A DNA stretch of 64,000 bases from Bog-473 sp963730785 (GTDB taxonomy: Bacteria; Actinomycetota; Acidimicrobiia; Acidimicrobiales; RAAP-2), in assembly GCA_963730785.1 (NCBI GenBank), contig CAVSTF010000006.1:186001-250000 (forward strand), written 5' to 3'. This document shows positions 19,469 to 26,986 of this stretch, in pieces. Under the pieces are notes generated by a model that was given only the letters and a program-made list of their open reading frames with translations, ran no database searches and had not been told where the DNA came from. Both the position numbers and the translations under genes were made by a program. Numbering within the stretch: the stretch's first letter is position 1; the number at the start of each line of letters is the position of its first letter.

Positions 19469-19960
19469 TTAGGAGCTGGGGACGCCGGTCGCCACTTCTT
19501 CCAGGCCCTGGGAGAGGGCGTTCCAGGAGAGGGTGGCGCACTTGATGCGGACGGGGAACTTCACCACGCCCTGCAGCGCGGCCAGCTCGCCCAGGTTGTC
19601 GAGGTTGATTTCCTCGGGCTCCTCGACGTTGCCGTCCTTGTCGAGCATGGCTTCGTGGATCGACATCATGCCCTTGAAGGTGTGGATGAGCTGATGGACC
19701 TCGTCGACCGTCTTGCCCTTGACGGCCGACGACATGAGCGAGGCCGAGGACTGGCTGATGGAGCAGCCGGAGCCGCCGATCTTCAGGTCGGCCAGCTTGC
19801 CGTCTTCGACGATGAGGCTGATCACCACTTCGTCGCCGCAGAGCGGGTTGAAGCCTTCGACCCGGTGGGCCGGTGGTGATTCGAGTTCGCCCCTGTTTCG
19901 AGGTGAGCGATAGTGGTCGAGGATGATCTCGCGGTAGAGCTCTTCCAGGTCGGCCATCAC
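19469..19960 (-). CDS. sufU: SufU-type sulfur acceptor / Zn-dependent sulfurtransferase
   Basis: Protein of 163 residues that takes sulfur from SufS. The three conserved Cys and the Asp are in FNPLCGDEV near 42, GSGCSISQSSASLM near 68 and IKCATLSW near 138. The N-terminus LEELYREIILDHYRSPRN is typical of SufU. It overlaps the end of sufS by four bases (ATGA), so the two are translated together. The C-terminus is slightly longer than usual after LSW. SufU in place of SufE is normal in actinobacteria. Confidence 0.94.
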   Translation of the reverse strand: MMADLEELYREIILDHYRSPRNRGELESPPAHRVEGFNPLCGDEVVISLIVEDGKLADLKIGGSGCSISQSSASLMSSAVKGKTVDEVHQLIHTFKGMMSIHEAMLDKDGNVEEPEEINLDNLGELAALQGVVKFPVRIKCATLSWNALSQGLEEVATGVPSS

Positions 19961-21189
19961 CCGAACAATCTACCGGCTTCCACTAATCCTTCGATCAGTA
20001 CTTCGATGTCGTGTTCGTCGCTGAACAGGGACAATGAGGCGCGGGCCGTGGCCTGCACGCCGAGCTTGCGCATGAGGGGCTTGGCGCAGTGGTGGCCTGG
20101 GCGTACGCAGACGCCGTATTGGTCCAGCACCTGGGCCAGGTCGTGGGCGTGCACATCGCGGTAGGCCAACGACAGCACGCCGCCCCGATCGGGGCCGGCC
20201 GGAGGGCCGAAGATACGAATGTCCTGGCCTAGCTTCTCCTGCAGGCGGGCAATGGCGTGGTTGGTCAGGGTCAGCTCATGCTCGCGGATGCGGTCCATGC
20301 CGATACCGTTCAGATAGGTGATGGCGGCCGTCAGCCCGACCGCTTCGGCGATGGGCGGGGTGCCGGCCTCGAACTTGGCGGGGGCGGGAGCGGAGCGGAA
20401 GGAGTCCAGCTTCACATCGAGGATCATGCCGCCGCCACCGAGGAACGGAGGCATGGCGTCGAGCAACTCACCTCGGGCCCACAGCACGCCGATGCCGGTC
20501 GGACCCATGGTCTTGTGGGCCGAGAAGGCCAGGAAGTCGGCGCCGAGGTCGACCACGTTGACCGGCAGGTGGGGCACCGACTGGGCGCCGTCCACCAGCA
20601 CCACGGCGCCGGCCTTGTGGGCCGCGGCGGCGACGACGGCGACCGGGTTGATGGTGCCCAGCACGTTGGACATGGCCGAGACGCCGACGAACTTCACGCC
20701 GTCGACCAGGGTGTCCAGGTCGGTCAGATCGAGGTAACCCTCTCCGTCGACGGGGAGGTACCGCACCTCGAGGCCCACCTCTTCGGCCAACATGAGCCAG
20801 GGCACGATGTTGGCGTGGTGCTCCATCTCGGTGAGCAGGATGGCGTCGCCGGCTGTGAGGTTGGCCCGGCCCCAGGTGTGGGCCACCAGGTTGATGCCCT
20901 CGGTGGTGTTCTTGGTGAAGACGATCTCATGCGCCGGGTTGGGGGCGCCGATGAAGCGGCCGGCCACGGTGCGGGTGTGCTCGTACAGATGGGTCGACTC
21001 TTCGGCCGTGGCGTACACGCCTCGATGCACGTTGGCGTGCGTCGTCTCGTAGTACTTGGCCATGGCGTTGATGACCGATTGCGGCTGCAGGGCCGACGAC
21101 GCCGAGTCCAGGTAGACGATCGGGCGGTCGTGCACCGTCTGGGTCAGCAGCGGGAAGTCCTTGCGCAGCGCTTCGGTGTTGAGCGTCAT
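19957..21189 (-). CDS. sufS: cysteine desulfurase SufS
   Basis: PLP-dependent class V desulfurase of 410 residues that releases sulfur from cysteine. The PLP Lys is in FSAHKTMGPTGIG near 225, and the catalytic Cys in VRPGHHCAKP near 360. DSASSALQPQSV marks the N-terminus. The ATG at 21189 overlaps the sufC stop (ATGA), and sufU follows with the same overlap, giving a tight sufC-sufS-sufU operon. The gene is intact. Confidence 0.95.
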   Translation of the reverse strand: MTLNTEALRKDFPLLTQTVHDRPIVYLDSASSALQPQSVINAMAKYYETTHANVHRGVYATAEESTHLYEHTRTVAGRFIGAPNPAHEIVFTKNTTEGINLVAHTWGRANLTAGDAILLTEMEHHANIVPWLMLAEEVGLEVRYLPVDGEGYLDLTDLDTLVDGVKFVGVSAMSNVLGTINPVAVVAAAAHKAGAVVLVDGAQSVPHLPVNVVDLGADFLAFSAHKTMGPTGIGVLWARGELLDAMPPFLGGGGMILDVKLDSFRSAPAPAKFEAGTPPIAEAVGLTAAITYLNGIGMDRIREHELTLTNHAIARLQEKLGQDIRIFGPPAGPDRGGVLSLAYRDVHAHDLAQVLDQYGVCVRPGHHCAKPLMRKLGVQATARASLSLFSDEHDIEVLIEGLVEAGRLFG

Positions 21190-21932
21190 CGCAGCGCCTC
21201 GTAGCCCTCGACCTCGACCCGGGCGGCCAGTTCGGGGCCGCCGCTTTCCACGATGCGTCCGTCGACCAGCAGGTGTACGTGGCTGGGCTTCAGCTCGTGC
21301 AGCAGGCGCTGATAGTGCGTGATGGCCAGCACGCCGAGTTCGGGGCGCTCCTGGCGGACGGCGTGGACGCCGCTGGCGACGACGCGGAGGGCGTCGATGT
21401 CGAGGCCGGAGTCGGTTTCGTCCAGGACGGCCACCCGGGGCTTGAGCAGGGCCATTTGCAGGATCTCGTTGCGCTTCTTCTCGCCACCGCTGAAGCCCTG
21501 GTTGAGGTGGCGGCTGGCGAAGGACTTGTCCATGCCGAGACGCTCCATCCACTCGGTCATGAGGACCCGGACTTCGAGCACGGAGACGTCGTCGTCGGTG
21601 CGGGCGGCCATGGCCTGGCGCAGGAACTGGGTGACCGAGACGCCGTCGATGGACTCGGGGTATTGGAAGGCCAGGAACAGGCCGGCCTTGGAGCGCACGT
21701 CGGTGGCCCAGGCGGTGACGTCCTCGCCGTCCAAGAGGATGGCGCCCTGGGTGACGTCATAGGCGGGGTGACCCATGAGGGAGCCGGCCAGGGTTGATTT
21801 GCCCGCCCCGTTGGGACCCATGAGGGCGTGGACCTCGCCGGCGCCCACCGAGAGGTTGACCCCGCGCAGGATCTCCTTGCCTTCGGTGGCGACGTGAAGG
21901 TCTCGGATTTCGAGCACGGGAGTGGTGGTCAT
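21186..21932 (-). CDS. sufC: SUF ATPase SufC (second copy)
   Basis: Intact SufC of 248 residues. Walker A GPNGAGKST is near 39, signature FSGGEKKRNE near 150, Walker B VAVLDETDSGLDID near 170, and the switch His in ITHYQRL. It heads the sufC-sufS-sufU operon. The copy at 12585 is clearly different in sequence (for example GSGKST and LSGGEAKRAE), so this is an old paralogue and not a recent duplication. Two SufC genes in separate loci of one window is unusual. Which one pairs with SufB and SufD is unknown. Confidence 0.94.
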   Translation of the reverse strand: MTTTPVLEIRDLHVATEGKEILRGVNLSVGAGEVHALMGPNGAGKSTLAGSLMGHPAYDVTQGAILLDGEDVTAWATDVRSKAGLFLAFQYPESIDGVSVTQFLRQAMAARTDDDVSVLEVRVLMTEWMERLGMDKSFASRHLNQGFSGGEKKRNEILQMALLKPRVAVLDETDSGLDIDALRVVASGVHAVRQERPELGVLAITHYQRLLHELKPSHVHLLVDGRIVESGGPELAARVEVEGYEALR

Positions 21933-21935
21933 TAC

Positions 21936-21954
21936 CTAAACCTTACCGTTTTAG
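21936..21954. promoter_or_regulatory. imperfect inverted repeat upstream of second sufC
   Basis: CTAAACC-TTACC-GTTTTAG lies four bases upstream of the start codon in the 49-base gap before sufC. Six of seven arm positions can pair. The gap is also the only AT-rich stretch here, so the promoter of the sufC-sufS-sufU operon probably lies in it. Binding protein unknown. Confidence 0.35.
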
Positions 21955-21981
21955 TCGGGTTTTTACTACAGGCGGATGCCG

Positions 21982-22599
21982 TTACCAACCTCGGTCGACC
22001 CATTCCTGCAGGTGGGGGGATTCATTGCCGACCGTGGTGGCGTTGCCGTGGCCGGGGAGCACGAGGGTGTCGGCGTCGAATTTGGCGAAAATGCGGCGGT
22101 CCAGGGACTTGATAATCGTCTCGAAGTCCCCGCCCTCGAGCGATGTGTTGCCGGGTCCGCCCGGGAAGAGGGTGTCGCCCGTGAAGAGCAGGTTGGTGCC
22201 CTCCACGGCGAAGCAGATGGATCCGGCGGTGTGGCCGGGCGTGGTCAGGGTACGAATGCGCAGGTCACCGACCGTAAGGACCTCGTCGTCGTCGAGAATG
22301 AGGTCGTAACTGGGCAGCATGCCGGCGTCGGCCTGGGTCACGGCCACGGAAATGCCGGCGTCGCGGATGGCCGGTACGGCCTGAATATGGTCCCAATGCC
22401 CGTGTGTTTCCACCACCTGGGTCACGCCCAGGTCCCGGCAGATCTCAAGCAGGGCATCGTGCTCGTTGGCGGCGTCAATCAACATGGCGTCGCCGGTCCG
22501 GCGGCAGCGGACCACGTACACGTTGTTTTCCATCGGCCCCACCACAATTTGGTGCACCTCGGCGCGGGCGTCGTCCCAGATCTTTTCCAGCTGTCCCAT
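21982..22599 (-). CDS. MBL-fold hydrolase, glyoxalase II-like
   Basis: Metallo-hydrolase of 205 residues. The metal-binding THGHWDH motif is near residue 65, PGHTAGSICF near 120, FTGDTLFPGG near 140 and LPGHGN near 185. This set is that of the glyoxalase II/persulfide dioxygenase branch. The mention of persulfide is relevant because the next gene downstream on the same strand is sufC, but no direct link can be shown. The substrate is unknown. Confidence 0.88.
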   Translation of the reverse strand: MGQLEKIWDDARAEVHQIVVGPMENNVYVVRCRRTGDAMLIDAANEHDALLEICRDLGVTQVVETHGHWDHIQAVPAIRDAGISVAVTQADAGMLPSYDLILDDDEVLTVGDLRIRTLTTPGHTAGSICFAVEGTNLLFTGDTLFPGGPGNTSLEGGDFETIIKSLDRRIFAKFDADTLVLPGHGNATTVGNESPHLQEWVDRGW

Positions 22600-22667
22600 G
22601 CCCTCCAGGCTCCCACATGCCTGAGACCTTCTGGTCGCCGGCGTCCTGATTCTGGTAAACAGCCAGC

Positions 22668-23783
22668 ATGAACTTCGCTTTCAGTGACGAGCAGGAAGAG
22701 CTGCGGACGGGCGTTCGCCGGTTCCTGGCCGAGAAGTCCCCCGAGACCGAGGTGCGCCGCCTCATGGAAACCACCGATGGGTACGACCCCGCCGTGTGGA
22801 GCCAGATGGCCGACCAACTGGGTCTGCAGTCGCTGACCATCCCCGAGGAGTTCGGTGGCTCGGGCTTCTCCTATGTCGAGCTGGTCGTGGTGCTCGAGGA
22901 GATGGGTGCTGCCTTGTTGTGCGCGCCGTTCTTCTCGACCGTGGCGTTGGCGGCCAATGCGCTGTTGACGTCGGGTGACGACGAGGCCAAGAAGTCGTAC
23001 CTGCCCGGCATCGCCTCGGGTGAGACCATCGCCACCTTGGCCATCACCGAGGACAACGGCAAGTGGGACTTCTCCGGCATTGAGTTGGCCGCCGAGAAGT
23101 CAGGTGACGGTTGGTCGTTGAACGGCCACAAGATGTTCGTCATCGACGGCCACATCGCCAGCCTCATCGTGGTGGCCGCTCGCACGGCGGCCGGTGTGTC
23201 GTTATTCGCCGTTGACGGTGACGCCGCCGGCTTGGTGCGCACGCCACTGCCGACCATGGACCAAACCCGCAAGCAGGCCCGCTTGGAGTTCTCCAATACG
23301 CCGGCGGTCTTGATCGGCGTCGACGGTGGCGCCGAGGCCGGCTTGTCCAAGACTCTGGACCTGGCCGCCGTGGCCCTGGCGGCCGAGCAGGTCGGTGGCG
23401 CCCAGCACGTGTTGGACGCGTCGGTCGAGTACGCCAAAACCCGTATCCAGTTCGGTCGCCCCATCGGCAGCTTCCAAGCCATCAAGCACAAGTGCGCCGA
23501 CATGCTGCTCGAAGTCGAGTCGGCCAAGTCCGCCGCCTACTACGCCGCCTGGGCCGCCGCCGAAGACTCCGACGAGCTGCCCGTGGTGGCCTCGTTGTCC
23601 AAGTCCTACTGCTCGGAGGCCTACTTCCACTCGGCCGCTGAGAACATCCAGATTCACGGTGGCATCGGCTTCACCTGGGAGCACCCGGCTCACCTGTACT
23701 TCAAGCGGGCCAAGTCCTCGGAGCTCTTGCTGGGCGACCCGTCCTACCACCGAGAGCTGCTGGCTCAGCGCATCGGCATTTGA
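22668..23783 (+). CDS. acyl-CoA dehydrogenase
   Basis: FAD-dependent acyl-CoA dehydrogenase of 371 residues, FadE type. N-terminal helical domain opens MNFAFSDEQEELR. The middle beta domain holds LAITEDNGKWDF. The C-terminal domain has RIQFGRPIGSFQAIKHKCADM near 260 and IQIHGGIGFTWEHPAHLYFKR near 330. The gene is intact. The usual catalytic Glu is not obvious at the place seen in classic enzymes, so it could be one half of a heterotetramer as in mycobacterial FadE pairs. A putative alpha/beta hydrolase follows immediately. Confidence 0.92.
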   Translation: MNFAFSDEQEELRTGVRRFLAEKSPETEVRRLMETTDGYDPAVWSQMADQLGLQSLTIPEEFGGSGFSYVELVVVLEEMGAALLCAPFFSTVALAANALLTSGDDEAKKSYLPGIASGETIATLAITEDNGKWDFSGIELAAEKSGDGWSLNGHKMFVIDGHIASLIVVAARTAAGVSLFAVDGDAAGLVRTPLPTMDQTRKQARLEFSNTPAVLIGVDGGAEAGLSKTLDLAAVALAAEQVGGAQHVLDASVEYAKTRIQFGRPIGSFQAIKHKCADMLLEVESAKSAAYYAAWAAAEDSDELPVVASLSKSYCSEAYFHSAAENIQIHGGIGFTWEHPAHLYFKRAKSSELLLGDPSYHRELLAQRIGI

Positions 23784-23784
23784 G

Positions 23785-24526
23785 GTGACGGGGCCTTTCC
23801 GGCTCCTCCCCGGTCCCGTCGGGGACTTCTGGGCCTACGCCAGTGCATCCCGCTCGTCGGCGGGCCACGTGGTGCTCTGCCATGACTTGCCGCGCGCCTC
23901 GGGCTCGGCCCGAGATGTGGGTCAGACGTATCCGGCGCTGGCCGACCGCCTGACCCGTGAGACGTCATTCCGGGTGGTGGCCGGCACCTTCCGGGGCGCC
24001 GGCGCCTCGGCGGGCGACTTCTCGGCCCAGGGCTGGGTCGACGACCTCGAGTTTCTGGTCGTCGACCGAAGTGCCCGAGGACGCACCCCGGTGGTTGGTC
24101 GGCTTCGGCTTCGGTGGGGTGTTGGCCTTGCACATGGCGGCCAACGATCCGCTGGTGGCCGGTGTGGCCTGCCTGGGGACGCCCGCCAACATGGATGGAC
24201 TCATCGGCGACCCGGCGGCGCTGGTCGAACGTTGCGTGCGATCGGGCGTCATCAGCACGCCGGGCTATCCGAGTGCGCCGGAGACCTGGGCCAAGGAACT
24301 GTCGCTCCTCAATCCGGCCAAGGATGCGGAGCTGTTGCGGGGCCGACCGCTGTTGGTCATTCATGGGTCGGAGGATCCGGACATCACGTCGGAAGACGCC
24401 CGGACCTTGGCCGACGCGGCCACCGGGCCGGCTGATCTGCGTGTCGTCTACGGCGCCGGCCACTGGTTGCGGGCCGATCCGCGGGTTATCGCGATTCTGG
24501 TGGGTTGGCTGGAGCGGCGTCGCTGA
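23785..24526 (+). CDS. alpha/beta hydrolase, frameshifted
   Basis: Protein of about 246 residues following the acyl-CoA dehydrogenase by one base. The first part (FRLLPGPVGDF, then HVVLCHDLPR and RVVAGTFRGAGASAGDF) and the second part (LVGFGFGGVLALHMAANDP, LLVIHGSEDPD, VYGAGHWLRADPRV) are in different frames joined near 24070. The nucleophile elbow is GFGFGG, where the usual Ser is replaced by Phe, so the protein may not be an active hydrolase unless this spot is also misread. The catalytic His is present in GAGHW. Its 3' end overlaps convergent thiE by 41 bases. Confidence 0.75.
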
Positions 24527-25139
24527 TCGCTGCGCTCAACTCGGTCGCCGCTCGCTCGGGATCCCTTGATTCGGTGAGGTAGCGGACGACGACGAAATGG
24601 CGGGCGCCGGCGGCGGCCAGTTCGGGAATGCGTTCGGGGGTCACGCCGCCGGTGACGAAGACCGGCACCGTGGACTCGTTGGTGGCCTGGGTCAAATAGG
24701 CCAGCCCGGTGCCCGGCCGTCCCGGTTTGGTTGGCGTGGCTTCGACCGGTCCGGCCGAGAGGTAGGTGACGTCCTGGTCGAGTGCGCCCTTTAGGTCGTC
24801 GGGGCCATGGGTGGACAGCCCGATAATGGCGTCGGGCCCGAGAATGGTGCGGGCCAACGAGACCGGGGCGTCGTCCTGCCCGACATGGACGCCGTCGGCC
24901 CCCACTTCGAGGGCGAGGTCGGGCCGGTCATTGAGGATGAACGGCACGCCGTGCTGGTGGCAGAGCTCATTGAGTTGGTGGGCCGCGTGCAGCAGCGGCT
25001 TGGCGTCCAGCACCTTGTCGCGGAGTTGCACGATGTCGACGCCACCGCGGATGCAGGCGGCCACGAAGTCGAGCAGGTCGGGGCGATCAGGTGTGCAGAG
25101 GTAGAGCCGGCACTCGCCGATGGGACGAGGCGACGTCAC
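24486..25139 (-). CDS. thiE: thiamine phosphate synthase
   Basis: ThiE, 217 residues, joins the thiazole and pyrimidine phosphates of thiamine. The TIM-barrel marks are GGVDIVQLRDK near 33, HVGQDDAP near 88, GPVEATPTKPG near 130 and VFVTGGVTPERI near 160, which bind the phosphate groups. The GTG start at 25139 overlaps the stop of the upstream HhH-GPD gene (GTGA). No other thiamine gene is in the window. Gene intact. Confidence 0.92.
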   Translation of the reverse strand: MTSPRPIGECRLYLCTPDRPDLLDFVAACIRGGVDIVQLRDKVLDAKPLLHAAHQLNELCHQHGVPFILNDRPDLALEVGADGVHVGQDDAPVSLARTILGPDAIIGLSTHGPDDLKGALDQDVTYLSAGPVEATPTKPGRPGTGLAYLTQATNESTVPVFVTGGVTPERIPELAAAGARHFVVVRYLTESRDPERAATELSAAISDAAPANPPESR

Positions 25140-25726
25140 TTTTTGGCGGCAGCCGCCTTGGCCTTCGCCTTCATCTGCTGCTTGTGGGTCCGCACGAGGG
25201 CGAATGTCTCTGGACTGGTGATGTCAGCCACCGAGATATGCGAATCCTCGGCCCCGAACGGAGCCGTGGCGGCCCGCCAGCCATCGGGCTGCACGCCCAG
25301 CTGCTTGCCGAGGAGGGCGGCGAAAATGCGCGACTTCTGGTCGCCGAAACCGGGGAGCGCATTGAGCCGCTTGATCAGCGTGGCGCCGTCCGGCAGCTTC
25401 TTCCAGATCCCGTCGGCCTTGCCGGCGTACTCATCGCACACGATTTGGCAGACGGCCTGCACCCGGCCGGCCATGGAACCCGGGAATCGGTGCAGCGCGG
25501 GCTTCTCCGCAAAGATGGCGGCGAACTTCTCGGGGTTGTAGGCGGCGATCTCGGCCGGGTTGAGCGGGCCGCCCAGGCGACGGGACAGTTCGAACGGAGC
25601 CCAGAAGGCCTTTTCCATGGTGATCTGCTGATCGAGGACCATGCCCAACAGCAGGGCGAGCGGGTCCTTGCTCAGGAGCGCATCGGCTTCCTCGTTGCCG
25701 GACAGATGGATCGCCGTTTTCGCCAT
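25136..25726 (-). CDS. HhH-GPD family DNA-repair-like protein
   Basis: Protein of about 196 residues of the helix-hairpin-helix GPD superfamily (endonuclease III/MutY-like fold), of the small uncharacterised actinobacterial branch. LLLGMVLDQQITMEKAFWAP lies near residue 20 and the hairpin LNALPGFGDQKSRIFAALLG near 120. The ATG giving MAKTAIHLSGNEEADALL is chosen because residues upstream do not look like the family. There is no Fe-S Cys loop at the C-terminus. It is in an overlapping pair with thiE and divergent from the Rrf2 regulator. Confidence 0.82.
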   Translation of the reverse strand: MAKTAIHLSGNEEADALLSKDPLALLLGMVLDQQITMEKAFWAPFELSRRLGGPLNPAEIAAYNPEKFAAIFAEKPALHRFPGSMAGRVQAVCQIVCDEYAGKADGIWKKLPDGATLIKRLNALPGFGDQKSRIFAALLGKQLGVQPDGWRAATAPFGAEDSHISVADITSPETFALVRTHKQQMKAKAKAAAAKK

Positions 25727-25751
25727 AAGCGAATACTGGCAGAATCGCGCC

Positions 25752-26204
25752 ATGCACATTCCGGCCAAGGTTGATTACGGCCTGCGGGCACTGCTGACCT
25801 TGGCCGCTTCGGGCGCCCCCCAGACGGCGGAGTATTTGGCCGGCGAGCAGGCACTGCCACCCCGATTCCTGGGCGCCATCCTGGCCGACCTGCGCCGGGC
25901 CGGCATCGTGGCCAGTCAGCGGGGGGCCGAGGGCGGTTACCGCTTGGCTCGTGAGGCCAAGGAGATCACGATGGCTGACGTCATCCGGGCCCTCGACGGC
26001 CCGCTGGCCGAAGTGCGGGGCTACCGGCCCGAGCTCACCAACTACGACGGCGCGGCCGAAAACCTGCAGCAGGTGTGGGTGGCGGTGCGGGCCAGCCTGC
26101 GTTCGGTGCTGGAGAAAGTCACCCTGGCCGATGTGATCGGGGGCAACCTGCCGGCGCACGTGAAGAAGCTGACGGCCGATCCCGAGTCGTGGGTATCGCA
26201 CTGA
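25752..26204 (+). CDS. Rrf2-family regulator without cysteines
   Basis: Winged-helix Rrf2 protein of 150 residues. The HTH region runs from KVDYGLRALLTLAASG to GAEGGYRLAREAKEITMADVI. Fe-S-binding members such as IscR and NsrR have three Cys near residues 90-110, but this protein has no Cys at all, so it cannot hold a cluster. It therefore probably senses a small ligand or acts like CymR. The ATG at 25752 begins MHIPAKVDYG. It overlaps the DinB-like gene that follows. Confidence 0.9.
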   Translation: MHIPAKVDYGLRALLTLAASGAPQTAEYLAGEQALPPRFLGAILADLRRAGIVASQRGAEGGYRLAREAKEITMADVIRALDGPLAEVRGYRPELTNYDGAAENLQQVWVAVRASLRSVLEKVTLADVIGGNLPAHVKKLTADPESWVSH

Positions 26205-26986
26205 GCGACCCGTTGTTCGGCCACTTTCTTTGGTTCGCCGACCAGGCCGTCGACGCCATGGTCGACATCCTGGAAGAGCTGGGCGACGCCCGAGCCAACC
26301 GCCGACCCGACCTTGAAGGCGCCAATTCGGCCTACGCCATCGCCACCCATTGCCTGGGTGTCATGGAATTCTGGGGTGGTGCCGTGATCGCCGGCCGACC
26401 TGTTGAACGAGACCGGAAGGCCGAGTTCAGCGCCGCCGGGCCGGTGGCGGAGTTGGTGGCCAGGATGCAGGCGGCCAAGGTGCAACTGGCGAGTGACATC
26501 AAGGGCATGGACCCGGCCGCTGAGGTACGCGACATGGGGCGCACCCGAGATGTGCCGTACTGGCAGCATCAAGGAGGGGTCCTGCTCCACCTGCTGCGCG
26601 AATTGTCGCAACACCTCGGGCACATGGAACTGGGGCGAGATGTGCTGCGGGCTGAGTCGGACAGCGGCGCCGGCGCGATCGACATTGCCTGCACGCTTGG
26701 CGCCGAGGCTTGGGTGGAGCGGATCGAGGAGTGGCGCCAATTCGTTCGGACGTCGGTGGTCGAGCGCGAGGTGTCGGCCAGGAGCGTGCGGCTCGTGCTG
26801 GGTCCCGCCGCCGGCGATGAGGATGTGTCCGCCGCCGTCTCACTGGCCCGGCGGGAAAAGGAGTGCTGCACCTTCTTCGACTTCCGGCTGGACCTCAATG
26901 CGACGGCGGGCGTCACCTTGGTCATCGGCGTCCCGGCTGAGGCCGAGCCGGTGTTAGCCAGCTTCGCCGCCATGTTGGACGGTTAG
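26189..26986 (+). CDS. DinB-like protein with extra C-terminal domain
   Basis: Protein of about 265 residues. The first 165 residues form a DinB/DUF664-like four-helix bundle (FLWFADQAVDAMVDILEEL, YAIATHCLGVMEFWGG, LLHLLRELSQHLGHMELGRD), with His in the metal-binding places. The last 75 residues (SARSVRLVLGPAAGDE, then ARREKECCTFFDFRLDL) form a separate alpha/beta domain with a Cys pair, which in other actinobacteria occurs beside MerR/ArsR regulators. DinB-like proteins are often thiol transferases using mycothiol. The GTG start at 26189 overlaps the Rrf2 gene, which suggests joint control. Confidence 0.78.
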   Translation: MGIALSDPLFGHFLWFADQAVDAMVDILEELGDARANRRPDLEGANSAYAIATHCLGVMEFWGGAVIAGRPVERDRKAEFSAAGPVAELVARMQAAKVQLASDIKGMDPAAEVRDMGRTRDVPYWQHQGGVLLHLLRELSQHLGHMELGRDVLRAESDSGAGAIDIACTLGAEAWVERIEEWRQFVRTSVVEREVSARSVRLVLGPAAGDEDVSAAVSLARREKECCTFFDFRLDLNATAGVTLVIGVPAEAEPVLASFAAMLDG

